Assembly (NCBI GenBank): GCA_963739975.1
Contig: CAVUCK010000001.1
Span: 280,148 to 344,147, forward strand
DNA length: 64,000 nucleotides
Origin: JALZMG01 sp963739975
GTDB lineage: Bacteria > Actinomycetota > Acidimicrobiia > Acidimicrobiales > Ilumatobacteraceae
Reading direction: 5' to 3'
Below the pieces are notes generated by a model that was not told the DNA's origin, did no database searches, and saw only the letters and a program-made list of their open reading frames with translations. Positions 17,893-27,195 of the stretch are shown here, piece by piece (within the stretch, counting starts at the first letter, position 1; every line of letters begins with the position of its first letter). A program made the position numbers and the translations under genes.

Positions 17893-18768
17893 GTGGAGGT
17901 GACGGTCGCCGCGGTGCAGATGGCCATGGTCGAGGACCTCGACACGAACGTCGCCGCCGCCGAGCGCCTGGTGGGCCAAGCAGCCATGGCGGGTGCCCAG
18001 GTCATCCTGCTGCCAGAGCTGTTCGAGGGTCCCTACTTCTGCAAGGACATGGCGCCCGAGCACTTCGACCGGGCCCGCCCGGTGGATGGTCACCCAACCG
18101 TGGAGCGCCTGGCCAAGCTGGCGGCCGACCTGCAGGTGGTGCTCCCGCTCAGCGTGTACGAGCGGGCCAACCGAGCGACCTACAACTCCGTGGTCGTGGT
18201 CGACGCCGACGGCACCGTCCTCGGCACGTATCGCAAGAGCCACATCCCCGACGGCCCCGGGTACACGGAGAAGTACTACTTCAACCCCGGCGACACCGGG
18301 TTCCGGGTGTGGGAGACGCGATACGGCACCGTTGGCGTCGGCATCTGTTGGGACCAGTGGTTCCCGGAGTCGGCCCGCTGCATGGCGCTGCTCGGAGCCG
18401 ACGTGCTCTGCTATCCGACCGCCATCGGCAGCGAACCGCCCGACCCGGCCTGGGACTCCAGCGGGCACTGGCAGCGGGTGATGCAGGGCCACGCCGGCGC
18501 CAACCTCACCCCACTCGTGGCGTCCAACCGCGTCGGCCGCGAGGTCGGCGCCACGACCGAGATCACGTTCTACGGGTCCTCGTTCATCGCCGACCCGACG
18601 GGGGCCAAGGTCGCGGAGGCACCCAGGGACGGCGAGGCGGTGCTCACGGCGACGTTCGATCTCGCTGCGGGACGTCGCGATCGGCACTCCTGGGGCATCT
18701 TCCGCGATCGCCGGCCCGATCTCTACGGTGCCCTGCTGACCCTCGACGGCACCACCCGGCCGAGCTGA
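17893..18768 (+). CDS. aguB: N-carbamoylputrescine amidase
   Basis: A 291-residue nitrilase-superfamily amidohydrolase that releases putrescine, CO2 and ammonia from N-carbamoylputrescine. The catalytic triad is visible: Glu in LLPELFEGPYF, Lys in YRKSHIPDGPGY and Cys in VGICWDQWFPE. Family-typical EKYYFNPGDTGF and SDRVGR-like NRVGREVG stretches support AguB over other nitrilases. The GTG at 17893 is used; GTG at 17884 would add three residues. Five bases downstream lies agmatine deiminase, its pathway partner. Confidence 0.92.
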   Translation: MEVTVAAVQMAMVEDLDTNVAAAERLVGQAAMAGAQVILLPELFEGPYFCKDMAPEHFDRARPVDGHPTVERLAKLAADLQVVLPLSVYERANRATYNSVVVVDADGTVLGTYRKSHIPDGPGYTEKYYFNPGDTGFRVWETRYGTVGVGICWDQWFPESARCMALLGADVLCYPTAIGSEPPDPAWDSSGHWQRVMQGHAGANLTPLVASNRVGREVGATTEITFYGSSFIADPTGAKVAEAPRDGEAVLTATFDLAAGRRDRHSWGIFRDRRPDLYGALLTLDGTTRPS

Positions 18769-18773
18769 GCGCC

Positions 18774-19784
18774 ATGCGCATGCCAGCCGAGTCGGCGCCG
18801 CACGAGCGCACCGTCCTGTGCTGGCCGACTCGCGTCGGCCTGTACGGCGACCTGCTGGCCGATGCCGAGCGCTGTCACGCCGAGGTGGCGTCGACCATCG
18901 CCCGATACGAGCCGGTCACGATGATCGCTCCGCCGGCCGTTTCCGGTCGTGCGGCCGAGCGCTGCGGTCCCGCCGTCGAGATCGTCGAGCTGCCCACGGA
19001 CGATTCGTGGTTCCGCGACACCGGGCCGATCTACGTGCTGTCGGCCGACGGGAGCGAGCGCGTGGCCCTCGACTGGGTGTTCAACTCGTGGGGCGGCAAG
19101 TACGCGCCGTGGGAGCGAGACGCCGCGCTCGCCGAGGAGTGGGCGCGCCACGCCGGCGACGAGGTGCGCGCCGTGCCGATGGTCCTCGAGGGCGGCTCGA
19201 TCGCCGTGGACGGCGAGGGCACGCTCGTCACGACGACCCAGTGCCTGATGCACCCCAACCGCAACCCGCACCTCACTCGCACCGAGATCGAGGACCGCCT
19301 GCGCGACGAGCTCGGCGTCGAGGTCGTCGTGTGGCTGCCCCACGGGCTGGCCCTGGACGAGGACACGGACGGGCACGTCGACAACGTCGCTGCGTTCGCC
19401 CGTCCCGGCGTGCTGCTGCTGCAGGGCTGTGCCGACCCGGTGGAGGCGGATCACCTGCGCGCCGACGTCAACCGGCGCAGCGCCACCGGCGCCATCGATG
19501 CCGCGGGCCGGCCGATCGAGGTGGTCGAGGTGCCGGTGCTCCCGTTCGCCGAGGTCGCCGGCCGCCGTGTCGCCGTGCCGTACCTCAACTACTACGTGGG
19601 CAACGGGTTCGTGGTCGTCCCCGTCTGTGGGCACGACGCCGACGACGACATGGTGGCGCTCATCGCCACCCAGTTCCCCGGTCGCGACACCATTCCGCTC
19701 GACGTCGGAGCGACCTTGGCGTTCGGCGGCGGCGGGATCCACTGCATCACGCAGCAGATCCCTGCCCTCACGCCGCCAACGTGA
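18774..19784 (+). CDS. aguA: Agmatine deiminase
   Basis: A 336-residue guanidino-group-modifying enzyme that turns agmatine into N-carbamoylputrescine and ammonia. Conserved residues include WFRDTGPIYV, the histidine of DEDTDGHVDNV and the nucleophilic cysteine in GGGGIHCITQQIP near the C-terminus. With aguB just upstream it completes the agmatine-to-putrescine route. The ATG at 18774 gives a start just before the APHERTVLCWP segment common in the family. Its last 17 bp overlap the convergent sortase gene. Confidence 0.93.
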   Translation: MRMPAESAPHERTVLCWPTRVGLYGDLLADAERCHAEVASTIARYEPVTMIAPPAVSGRAAERCGPAVEIVELPTDDSWFRDTGPIYVLSADGSERVALDWVFNSWGGKYAPWERDAALAEEWARHAGDEVRAVPMVLEGGSIAVDGEGTLVTTTQCLMHPNRNPHLTRTEIEDRLRDELGVEVVVWLPHGLALDEDTDGHVDNVAAFARPGVLLLQGCADPVEADHLRADVNRRSATGAIDAAGRPIEVVEVPVLPFAEVAGRRVAVPYLNYYVGNGFVVVPVCGHDADDDMVALIATQFPGRDTIPLDVGATLAFGGGGIHCITQQIPALTPPT

Positions 19785-20496
19785 GGCGCACGACGATGCG
19801 CTGGTCGGTCGATCCCTTGGGGTGGCAAGCGAACAGCGTCGCCGTCTTGGCCGGCGTCTGGCCGACGATGACCGCCGAGAACGGGTCGACGATCTCCGTC
19901 TTGTCGACCAGATAGGTGAACCGCTGGCCGGCGTTGTCGGTGATGATCACCTCGTCGCCGGGTTGGAGCAGATCGAGGTCGCCGAAGTCGGCGTTGCCCT
20001 CCGTGCGGTGACCGCCGATCACGACGTTGCCGACCTGTCCGGGCATCGCGGTCCCTGGCCAGTGACCGGGGCCCATGTCGAACGTCGGCAGCCGGATGCC
20101 CTCGAACATCGGGCGCTCGATGCTGATCGCTGGGATGGCGAGCGAGCCGAGCGGCACGACCGGTTCGGGCGACTCGTCGTCGAGTGGGATCAACGCCGGC
20201 GCGGGCAGCGTCACCACCGACGGCAGCGCAACGGTCGTCGGCGGGACCGTCTCCGGCGGCGACGTCGGCGAGATCGGCGAGATCGACGATGTCGGAGGCG
20301 TCGTGCCTGCTGACGCAGCGTCCGTTGTCACTGCGGACGGCGCCGCCTCCGTCACCGCGGATGCCGCAGCACCCGTCGTGGTCGGTGCGGCATCCGAGTC
20401 CGCGGCTCCCCCACCACACCCCGCTCCGACGATGATCGCCACGGCGCCGATGACCACCCACGGCGATCGGCGGTGCCTGGCTGGGACAGAAGGCAT
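19768..20496 (-). CDS. Class E-type sortase
   Basis: A 242-residue cell-surface transpeptidase. An N-terminal membrane anchor (residues 12-28) is followed by about 75 residues rich in Thr, Ser, Ala and Pro, then the sortase domain from about residue 95. The catalytic histidine is in NVVIGGHRT, the cysteine in TLFACHPKG and the arginine in QRIVVRL. In actinobacteria such sortases attach LAXTG-type proteins to peptidoglycan; no obvious sorting-signal substrate is encoded nearby. Its 3' end overlaps aguA. Confidence 0.85.
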   Translation of the reverse strand: MPSVPARHRRSPWVVIGAVAIIVGAGCGGGAADSDAAPTTTGAAASAVTEAAPSAVTTDAASAGTTPPTSSISPISPTSPPETVPPTTVALPSVVTLPAPALIPLDDESPEPVVPLGSLAIPAISIERPMFEGIRLPTFDMGPGHWPGTAMPGQVGNVVIGGHRTEGNADFGDLDLLQPGDEVIITDNAGQRFTYLVDKTEIVDPFSAVIVGQTPAKTATLFACHPKGSTDQRIVVRLTLAA

Positions 20497-20518
20497 GGCG
20501 GGCAGCGTTCGGAGCGCA

Positions 20519-20557
20519 CCTCACCGCCGTCCGGAGGGAGATCGGACGGCGGTGAGG
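20519..20557 (-). terminator. Terminator after the ferritin-like gene
   Basis: A perfect 15-bp inverted repeat (arms 20519-20533 and 20543-20557, loop 9 nt) beginning CCTCACCGCCGTCCG, 11 bp past the stop of the ferritin-like gene and upstream of the sortase start. Confidence 0.75.
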
Positions 20558-20568
20558 CGCGAGCTCGG

Positions 20569-21156
20569 CTACTTCGTCTCGGGCGCCGTCGCTCCCGGCG
20601 GCATCGCCCCGCTGCCGGTGTACGCCAGCTGCGTGTTGGCGAACGTCTCCGGGACGGGGTACATGCCGAGGGCGAACAGCAGCACCGAGATGTGCTGACG
20701 GTCGATCGGGAAGATCGACCCGGCCAGGTTGATCGCATCCGGCGATTGCAGGTTGCCGATGGCGAAGAGGTACGTCGATGCGGCCACCTGCTCCAGCCAG
20801 AGCGCTAGTTGGGCGGCCCCGGCGATGTCGGTGACCCGGGCGAACATGCCGTTCACGGAGGCGGCGAGGTCGGCGGGCGGTGCGGTGACGGCCGGCTTCC
20901 CGGCCGAGGTCAGCACGCCGTTCCACGCGTCGAGTGCCGCCTGGTGCTGGGCGCGGGCCGTCGTGACGAACTCGCCGACCGCCGGTGGCACGTCGCCGAG
21001 GGCACCCTGCCCTGCGGCGTCGAGCGCCGCGCCGTACGTGTTGACGGCGAGCTGCTCGAGGCCGGCGGCCAGCGCACCGATCATGAGGTCGGCCTCGCTG
21101 GGCGCGGCCTGGCGCGGCGCCGGGCCGGTCCGCGGCTGGTTCAATTCGATGCTCAT
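20569..21156 (-). CDS. Ferritin-like domain protein
   Basis: A 195-residue, mainly helical protein that resembles DUF4439-type ferritin-like domains. It pairs with the gene upstream: both have a GLEQLAVNTYGAAL or SLENLAVATYGAAL helix followed by a helix with H-x-x-A, and a third helix LWLEQVAASTYLFAIGNL. Glu and His residues could bind a di-metal centre (ARAQHQAAL, IDRQHISVLL). There is no signal peptide, unlike its partner. The start ATG overlaps the upstream stop (ATGA), so expression is coupled. Function unknown; oxidative or metal stress is a guess. Confidence 0.68.
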   Translation of the reverse strand: MSIELNQPRTGPAPRQAAPSEADLMIGALAAGLEQLAVNTYGAALDAAGQGALGDVPPAVGEFVTTARAQHQAALDAWNGVLTSAGKPAVTAPPADLAASVNGMFARVTDIAGAAQLALWLEQVAASTYLFAIGNLQSPDAINLAGSIFPIDRQHISVLLFALGMYPVPETFANTQLAYTGSGAMPPGATAPETK

Positions 21157-22007
21157 TGCAGTGCTCCCTCCTCGGGCGGGCTGGCCAGCTGGGGCTCTTC
21201 GAATGCCGCAGGGAAGGCAACGCTCCCGGCGGCGGCGGGCAGCGCGGCAAGGTCGGTGGGGATGGCGACCAGCTGTGGTGCGCCGCCCTCGACCAGGGCG
21301 ATCACGGCCCGCAGCGTCGCCAGGTGCTGGGTCTCGACCCCGAGGACGCTGCCCATCAGGGTGCGCAGGTTGCCGTTGCTGAGCAGCGGCAGGTTGGCCA
21401 GGTACGTGTCGCCGGCGACCTCCTCGAGCGTCGCCGCCAGCTTGGCGACGGCCAGGGCGTCGGTGAGCGTCGGCTTGGCCTCCTCGACGATCGGCGTGTA
21501 CTTGGGGTTGGTGCCCTCCTGGCGCTGACCACCGAGGGCTTCGGTCTGCGCCTTGAAGGCTGCGCCGTGCTCGGCGTGCTGCATCATCGTTGTCTCGGCG
21601 AACGCCTTGACGACCGCCTGCTGCTGGATGAAGGGCAGCTGCAGCGCGGCGCCGTACGTCGCGACGGCGAGGTTCTCGAGTGACGACGCCGTCTGGAAGA
21701 TCTGGACGTCGACAGGGACGGCTTGTTGCGCCGGGCGGCCGACGACGGCGGCTACCCGCTGGCCCCAGGAGGTGGCGAGCAGGCCGCTCGACGCCAACAC
21801 GCCGAGGCCCAGGCCACCGGCCTTGAGCAGCTTGCGGCGGCCGAGCTCGTAGGCCCTGACCTCGTCCTGATCGACGGGCGTGCCGGCCCGCTCGGCGCCG
21901 ATGTCGCGGAGCTGCGCGGTCGCTTCCTTGGAAGCGCGCATCGCTTCGACCTGGAGGTCTTGCGACTCCTCGACGAGCGAACGCATCGCTCGGTCGTCCA
22001 GATTCAT
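21153..22007 (-). CDS. Exported ferritin-like domain protein with a Tat-like signal
   Basis: A 284-residue protein. After about 56 residues there is a twin-arginine-like signal, GRRKLLKAGGLGLGVLASSG, so the C-terminal domain is probably exported folded. The unusual part is the long N-terminal stretch before the signal. The ferritin-like domain (about residues 100-260) has SLENLAVATYGAA, MMQHAEHGAAF and VETQHLATLRAVI helices with candidate metal-binding Glu/His. It shares a common ancestor with the coupled downstream gene. The ATG at 22007 follows GAAAGGCGGAGCC. Confidence 0.7.
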   Translation of the reverse strand: MNLDDRAMRSLVEESQDLQVEAMRASKEATAQLRDIGAERAGTPVDQDEVRAYELGRRKLLKAGGLGLGVLASSGLLATSWGQRVAAVVGRPAQQAVPVDVQIFQTASSLENLAVATYGAALQLPFIQQQAVVKAFAETTMMQHAEHGAAFKAQTEALGGQRQEGTNPKYTPIVEEAKPTLTDALAVAKLAATLEEVAGDTYLANLPLLSNGNLRTLMGSVLGVETQHLATLRAVIALVEGGAPQLVAIPTDLAALPAAAGSVAFPAAFEEPQLASPPEEGALQ

Positions 22008-22104
22008 GGCTCCGCCTTTCGTCGGTTCCTTGCCCCGCTCCTTTCCGTTCGTCGCTCGTGAAGGGAAGGATTGGGCGGATCGGCGGATTTCTCCGGCGAC
22101 GCGC

Positions 22105-23046
22105 TCAGCCGGCGACGACGATCGTGGCGCGCATCGAGGGGTGGATGCCGCACAGGTAGGCGAACGATCCCGGCGTCGAGAACGTGAACGTGAAGTGGTC
22201 GCCCGGCGCCAGGTCTTCGCTCTGGAAGGACCCGTCCTCGGCGACGACGGAGTGGGCGAACGAGTCGTTGTTGATCCACTCGACCGTGGTGCCGACCGGC
22301 ACCTCCAGCATCGGCGCCTCGAAGGCGAAGTCGACGATCGACACGACGTTCGCCGCCGCCGGAGCGGCGGTCGTCGGTGGCGATGTGGTCGCCGCGGTCG
22401 TCGGCGCGTCCGTCGTCCCAGCGCCGGATCCGGTCGTTGTCGGTCCGTCGGGCGTGGACGTGGTCGTGGTGGCCGGCGCCGTCGACGTCACGGCCGGGAC
22501 CGTGGTCGCCGACGTCGCCGGAGCAGTACTGCTCGTCGTGCGCTCCTCCTCCCGAGCCCACAGGACGGCACCTCCGATGGCCACAACGACGCCAAGCCCG
22601 GCGACGACGGCCGCCGGCGCGGCGGCCAGCCGTCCACCTGGCCCGATGGCCGGCACGAACGTGGCGGCCAGCAAGACGATCCCGACGATCTCCAGGATCA
22701 ACGCCAGCGCGGCTTGCGGCGACGGGTTCAGACCGCTCTCGGTGAACCCGAAGATGCCCTGGTCGGTGCGGCTGAGGACGAACGCCGTCAGCGTTCCGAC
22801 GAGCAGGGCGACGGCGGCGAGGCGGACGACCACCTCCTGCCGGACCACGAGGGCGATCGCCACCACCACCGACGCGATCACACTGAGGAGGACGCTGCGG
22901 CCGAGGTTGGCGTCGGGGAAGTCCCGGTACCCGTCGAAGTAGAGCTGGAGGTGGACGAGCCCGCTGACGAACACGGCGAGGGCGGCGCCGAGGCGGGCGG
23001 CCGTCCCGAGTCCGGGCTGGGATGGGGACGCGGGCGTGTCGCTCAT
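22105..23046 (-). CDS. Membrane protein with C-terminal cupredoxin domain
   Basis: A 313-residue protein. Five hydrophobic helices fill residues 16-160, then comes a 65-residue Thr/Ser/Ala/Pro linker outside the membrane and a plastocyanin-like domain (about 230-313). Type 1 copper ligands are visible: His in SFAHSVVAED, then Cys and His in YLCGIHPSM, with the Met close after. It may carry electrons or bind copper at the outer face of the membrane. It is 97 bp upstream of the ferritin-like pair on the same strand and divergent from the LuxR gene. Confidence 0.75.
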   Translation of the reverse strand: MSDTPASPSQPGLGTAARLGAALAVFVSGLVHLQLYFDGYRDFPDANLGRSVLLSVIASVVVAIALVVRQEVVVRLAAVALLVGTLTAFVLSRTDQGIFGFTESGLNPSPQAALALILEIVGIVLLAATFVPAIGPGGRLAAAPAAVVAGLGVVVAIGGAVLWAREEERTTSSTAPATSATTVPAVTSTAPATTTTSTPDGPTTTGSGAGTTDAPTTAATTSPPTTAAPAAANVVSIVDFAFEAPMLEVPVGTTVEWINNDSFAHSVVAEDGSFQSEDLAPGDHFTFTFSTPGSFAYLCGIHPSMRATIVVAG

Positions 23047-23239
23047 GTCCCCCTGTTCGTTTCAAACCCCCGCGCGGTTCGCAGGATCACCTGAGGTTCT
23101 GTGGACGTCTCGACATCGAAAACGGCGGCGATGTTGCCTCAGCACCGAATCGGGACGATCGGGTCCAGGGGAGCGTCTAGTCTCCGTGCGCCGCGACGAG
23201 GCCGCTGTTGGGCTCGCCGTTCGTGACGTGGAGGGACGC

Positions 23240-25693
23240 GTGCGCATCGAGCGGGGCTATCGCGAGACGGGGCTTTCAGCCGCGCAGGACGTGCTGGACG
23301 ACGACGCCCGCCTGCTGGTCCTCGGGCCGGTCGGGGCCGGCCGGACGGCGCTGCTGGCCGACCTCGACGCCCACGAGGGTCGACACCGCCGCATCTGGTG
23401 GTGTCGAGGCCGCGCCGGTGGCCCCGGCGGCGAGCCGGCGCTGTACTCCGCACCGCTCGACGCGCTGCTCGAACTGGCTGCTCGGGAGCCGACCACACTG
23501 CTCGTCGACGACCTCGACCGGCTCGACGACACCGTCCTGGAACGCCTGCTGCTGCTCGTCGACCGGCGCGCCGAGCTCGGGCTGCGGGTGGCGGCCAGTC
23601 AGCGACCGGTCCCCGTCAGGCCGGCCCTCGCCGCCGTCGACGTCGCCCTCATCGGCCGGTTCGGCGCCCTGCACCTCGGTCCCCTCACGTCCGACGGGGT
23701 TGCCCGCTGGCTCGTCGAGCAGCGAGGGAGCAGCGCGGGCGCCGCCGAGCTGACGGCGGCCAGCGGCGGCTGGCCCGAGCTCGTCGCCGCCGGGTTGAGC
23801 GCACCCACGGCGGTCGGCGACCTGGCCCGGGCCAGGCTCGCCCTGCTCTCTGGCGAGCAACGCCGGATCGTGCGAGCGGTCTGCTTCGGCCTCCCGGTCG
23901 GTACGGCCGCGCTCGCCACGGCCGCCGACACCGACCTCGACGCCATCGACAACGCCATCGAGGTGGCGGCGACGGTCGGGGTGCTGCACGACGGCTCTGA
24001 GCCGACACCGGCGGTCGCCGACGCGGTGTGCGCCGACTCCCCCACCGCCGACCGGCGACGGTTCGCCGCAGTGCTGACGTCGGCGCCACCCGACGTCCTG
24101 CTGCGCGGCGCTCGACGGTTGCTGCGCACGGGCGACCGATCACCCGAAGCCGGCGACGCCTACGAGCGAGCCGCCGACCTGCTGGTCGACACGGACGCCG
24201 CGGCCGCCGCCGACCTCTACGTCGCCGCCATCCGGGCCGGACGGCCCGAGCGCGAGTTGCAGGGCCGGCGCGTCGCCGCCGAGCTCGCCGCCGGACGGAT
24301 CGAGGCCGCCGTCGAGTTGGCCGGCGGCGCCGAGCTCGCCGCCGGCTCGAGCGACGATCCGCTGCTCCACCGATCGGCGGCCGCCGGGTGGTCCCACCTC
24401 GGCCGTCCCGACCTGGCCGCCGGGTGCTACCTCGCCGCCGACGACCCCGTCCTGGCCGTCCTGCCGCTGCTGGCGGCGGGCCGAGCAGCCGACGCTCGCG
24501 CCGCGCTGGCTGCCTCGCCCTTGCCGGCCGAGAACCCGGCGCGCCTGTTCGGCCAGGGTGCGCTGGCATGGATCGACGGTGACGTGGCCGGCGCCACGGA
24601 ACTGCTCGGCCGCAGCGCCCGCGTCACCGAGGTCGTTGGCGGGGTCGAACAGTGGCCGGACTCGCCGCACGCCGTCGTTGCGCTGGCGGCGCTCGGCTCG
24701 CTCGACGACGCCCAGGCCGATCGGCTGGTGCGCGGCGCGATCGACCGGTCCGTCGGTGGCGGCGCGTTCGCCGTCCGTCACCGACTGGTCGAGGCGTGGA
24801 CGGCGGCACGCACCGGACGCACCGCACCGCCATCGCCTCCGGACCACCTCGCCGCGGGCGGGACGGGCAGGGACGCCTTGCTCGCGGCTGCAACCCAGGC
24901 GGCACGCGCGGTTCGAGAGGCCGACCCGGCGGCGCTGCCGGCGATCCATCGGACCGCCCTCGAAGCGGTGGCGGCCTGCACCCCCGACGCGTTCGCGGCC
25001 GCCCTGGTCGTCGAGCTGGCCCACCTGTCCGCCCGCGTCGGGGACGACCCGCAGCGCCACCTCGGCCCGCTCGAGGCGCTGTCGCAGCAGCTCGGCGATC
25101 CACCTGGCATCGCGCTGCAGCTGCACTGGGCCCGGGTCCTCGTCGCCACCCTCTGCGACGATGCCGGCTCGGCCCGTCGGGCGGCCGACGCGCTGACAGC
25201 GTTGGCGGCCACGCCGGCGATCGCCGCCGACCCCACGATCGGCGGGCCGGCGCGACTGCTCGCCGACGCCGCCGTGACGTTCGCCGACGTCCTCGCCGGC
25301 AAGGTCGACGCAGACGGCGTTCAGTCCGTGGCCACCCGCCTCGTCGAGCACGGGTTCGTGTTCGAGGCGACACGACTCGTCGGGACGGCCAGCCTGCGCA
25401 GCGACGACCCGGTGTCGACCCGCACCCTGCTCGCCGACCTGCGCCGGATGCGCGTCACCAAGGTGCGCGAGGGACCGGGCCGACGGCGCCCGGTCGCCGC
25501 CATGTCCGAGCGCGAGCGCGAGGTCGCCCGCGGCGTGCTCGATGGACGGACCCATCGTGAGATCGGTGCCCAGCTGTACATCTCGGCCAAGACGGTGGAG
25601 CACCACGTCGCCCGCATCCGCCAGAAGCTGGGCGCGGGCAGCCGCGCTGAGCTGCTGGCGGCGATCCGCGAGCAGCTGACCGAAACACCGTGA
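23240..25693 (+). CDS. Large LuxR-family regulator with degenerate ATPase domain
   Basis: An 817-residue regulator with LAL-type layout: N-terminal NTPase-like domain, long Ala-rich helical repeat region (about 300-730), and a C-terminal LuxR helix-turn-helix (MSEREREVARGVLDGRTH, then ISAKTVEHHVARIRQKLG). The Walker A site reads GPVGAGRTAL, with Arg where Lys is expected; Walker B is LLVDDLDRLDD. The GTG at 23240 has GGAGGG just upstream; in-frame codons from 23036 would extend it. It is convergent with the dynamin genes and may control them, as IniR does for mycobacterial iniBAC; that link is inference. Confidence 0.75.
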   Translation: MRIERGYRETGLSAAQDVLDDDARLLVLGPVGAGRTALLADLDAHEGRHRRIWWCRGRAGGPGGEPALYSAPLDALLELAAREPTTLLVDDLDRLDDTVLERLLLLVDRRAELGLRVAASQRPVPVRPALAAVDVALIGRFGALHLGPLTSDGVARWLVEQRGSSAGAAELTAASGGWPELVAAGLSAPTAVGDLARARLALLSGEQRRIVRAVCFGLPVGTAALATAADTDLDAIDNAIEVAATVGVLHDGSEPTPAVADAVCADSPTADRRRFAAVLTSAPPDVLLRGARRLLRTGDRSPEAGDAYERAADLLVDTDAAAAADLYVAAIRAGRPERELQGRRVAAELAAGRIEAAVELAGGAELAAGSSDDPLLHRSAAAGWSHLGRPDLAAGCYLAADDPVLAVLPLLAAGRAADARAALAASPLPAENPARLFGQGALAWIDGDVAGATELLGRSARVTEVVGGVEQWPDSPHAVVALAALGSLDDAQADRLVRGAIDRSVGGGAFAVRHRLVEAWTAARTGRTAPPSPPDHLAAGGTGRDALLAAATQAARAVREADPAALPAIHRTALEAVAACTPDAFAAALVVELAHLSARVGDDPQRHLGPLEALSQQLGDPPGIALQLHWARVLVATLCDDAGSARRAADALTALAATPAIAADPTIGGPARLLADAAVTFADVLAGKVDADGVQSVATRLVEHGFVFEATRLVGTASLRSDDPVSTRTLLADLRRMRVTKVREGPGRRRPVAAMSEREREVARGVLDGRTHREIGAQLYISAKTVEHHVARIRQKLGAGSRAELLAAIREQLTETP

Positions 25694-25737
25694 GCTGGGT
25701 CGATGGCCACGCTCACTGCGGCATGCGCCAAACGGTT

Positions 25738-27195
25738 CTAGCGGACGCCCAGCTGCTGGAGCAGCCCCTCGAGGGTGCGCACCACCGCCGTCGACGTCTC
25801 GACCACGGCCCGGGACGACATCGGGTGCTCGGACCGCCGGCGCCACCGATCGACGGCGGCCAGGACAGCGGCCCGCACGTCGCCGTCCTCGATGCCGAGA
25901 CGTTCGGCGGGGCTGGCCCCTGGCTGGTCGAGGAGCCGCTCGACCTCCTCGACCTCGACGGCCCGCAACGGCACCCGGCCGCTGCGGATGGCGGCGATGA
26001 TCTGCAGCTCCGTGAGCTCGTGGGCCGAGGCGACCACCCGTTCGTGCTCGGCCAGCACACCACCGGGATCGCCGTGCTCGCGCAGCGCGGTCTCCAACGC
26101 GGCCAGCGCGGCGCGCGCCTTCAGCACGTCGCGGCGTTCCGTGAACAGCGTCGCCAACAGCTGCCGGAGGTCCTCGATCCCGCTGACGGCTCGCAGCTCG
26201 GCGGCCAGCTCCGTCGCCGAGCTGGCGCCGCCCAGGCGGATCAGCCGCACCGAGGTCCGCACCCCGTAAAGCCCGAACCGGGCCAGCAGCTCCTCACGCT
26301 CGATCGGGGTGACGTCCGTCGCGCCGGCGGCGACGAAGCGATCGACCGTGAGCAGCAGCGCATCGGCGTCGGAGCGGGGCATGCCGGCGATCGACGCCAG
26401 CGCCCGGAACTCCGCCTCCGTCAGCGTCATCGCGGCATCGGCGAGCAGGCCGGAGACGGGCACGACGGTCTGGCTCAGCCGCCGCACCCGCGGTTCGCTG
26501 CGGTAGCGGGCGGCGATCCGGCGCGCCGTCTGCATCGCCTCCGGCCGGCAGGCGCCGACCTCGTCGGCGCGTGAAAGGACGGCGATCGTGTTGACCGGGC
26601 TGGCCGACGTCACCGACCCGTCGTGGAAGGCTTCGAGGAACCCGAGGTCCGACTGGTGGAGGTGGCGCATCAGGTAGATGACGGCATCGGCCTCGCCGGG
26701 GCCGTCGGCGTCGTCATCGATGGCCAGGAAGCGCGTCGCCGGTGCCGAGCCGCCTTCCGTCGCCGAGCCAAGCCCGGGCGTGTCGATCAGCGTCACCCCG
26801 GCCAGGCGACTCGACGGCCACTGGACGTCGATCCGCTCGATCCCTTCGGAGACCTCGTTGCCCAGGTCGATGGTCAGCGCACCGTCGGCGCGAGTGAACG
26901 ACGCTTGGCGCGACCTGCCGTCGTGCAGGTGCAGCACGACCCGCGGCGAGTGGCCGTCCCGGTACCACGTGACGATGCGGGTGCATTCGCCGGCATCGGT
27001 CGGCGCCAGCTGCTCCCCGACGAGCGCGTTGAGCAGCGTCGACTTCCCGGCCTTCACGCGGCCGGCGAAGGCCACGCGCAATGGCTCGTCGAGACGGGCG
27101 ACGATCTCGTCCACGGCGCTGCCGCCCGGACCGTCTCCGAGGGATCGACGGGCGACCCCGGCCAGGCGGCGGACGTCGTCGAGCAGCCGGCTCAC
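25738..27195 (-). CDS. iniC: Dynamin-like GTPase, IniC type
   Basis: A 485-residue dynamin-family GTPase. G1 is GRVKAGKST (residues 45-53), G3 is DTPG (138-141) and G4 is LSRADE (207-212). Sequence order and wording match mycobacterial IniC as I recall it: LNALVGEQLAPTDAGECTRIVTW, VVPVSGLLA, and a C-terminal WRRRSEHP. No clear membrane segment is present. IniC and IniA in mycobacteria are induced by cell-wall inhibitors and IniA remodels membranes. The GTG start overlaps the stop of the IniA-like gene in a GTGA junction, so the two GTPases are made together. Confidence 0.88.
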   Translation of the reverse strand: MSRLLDDVRRLAGVARRSLGDGPGGSAVDEIVARLDEPLRVAFAGRVKAGKSTLLNALVGEQLAPTDAGECTRIVTWYRDGHSPRVVLHLHDGRSRQASFTRADGALTIDLGNEVSEGIERIDVQWPSSRLAGVTLIDTPGLGSATEGGSAPATRFLAIDDDADGPGEADAVIYLMRHLHQSDLGFLEAFHDGSVTSASPVNTIAVLSRADEVGACRPEAMQTARRIAARYRSEPRVRRLSQTVVPVSGLLADAAMTLTEAEFRALASIAGMPRSDADALLLTVDRFVAAGATDVTPIEREELLARFGLYGVRTSVRLIRLGGASSATELAAELRAVSGIEDLRQLLATLFTERRDVLKARAALAALETALREHGDPGGVLAEHERVVASAHELTELQIIAAIRSGRVPLRAVEVEEVERLLDQPGASPAERLGIEDGDVRAAVLAAVDRWRRRSEHPMSSRAVVETSTAVVRTLEGLLQQLGVR

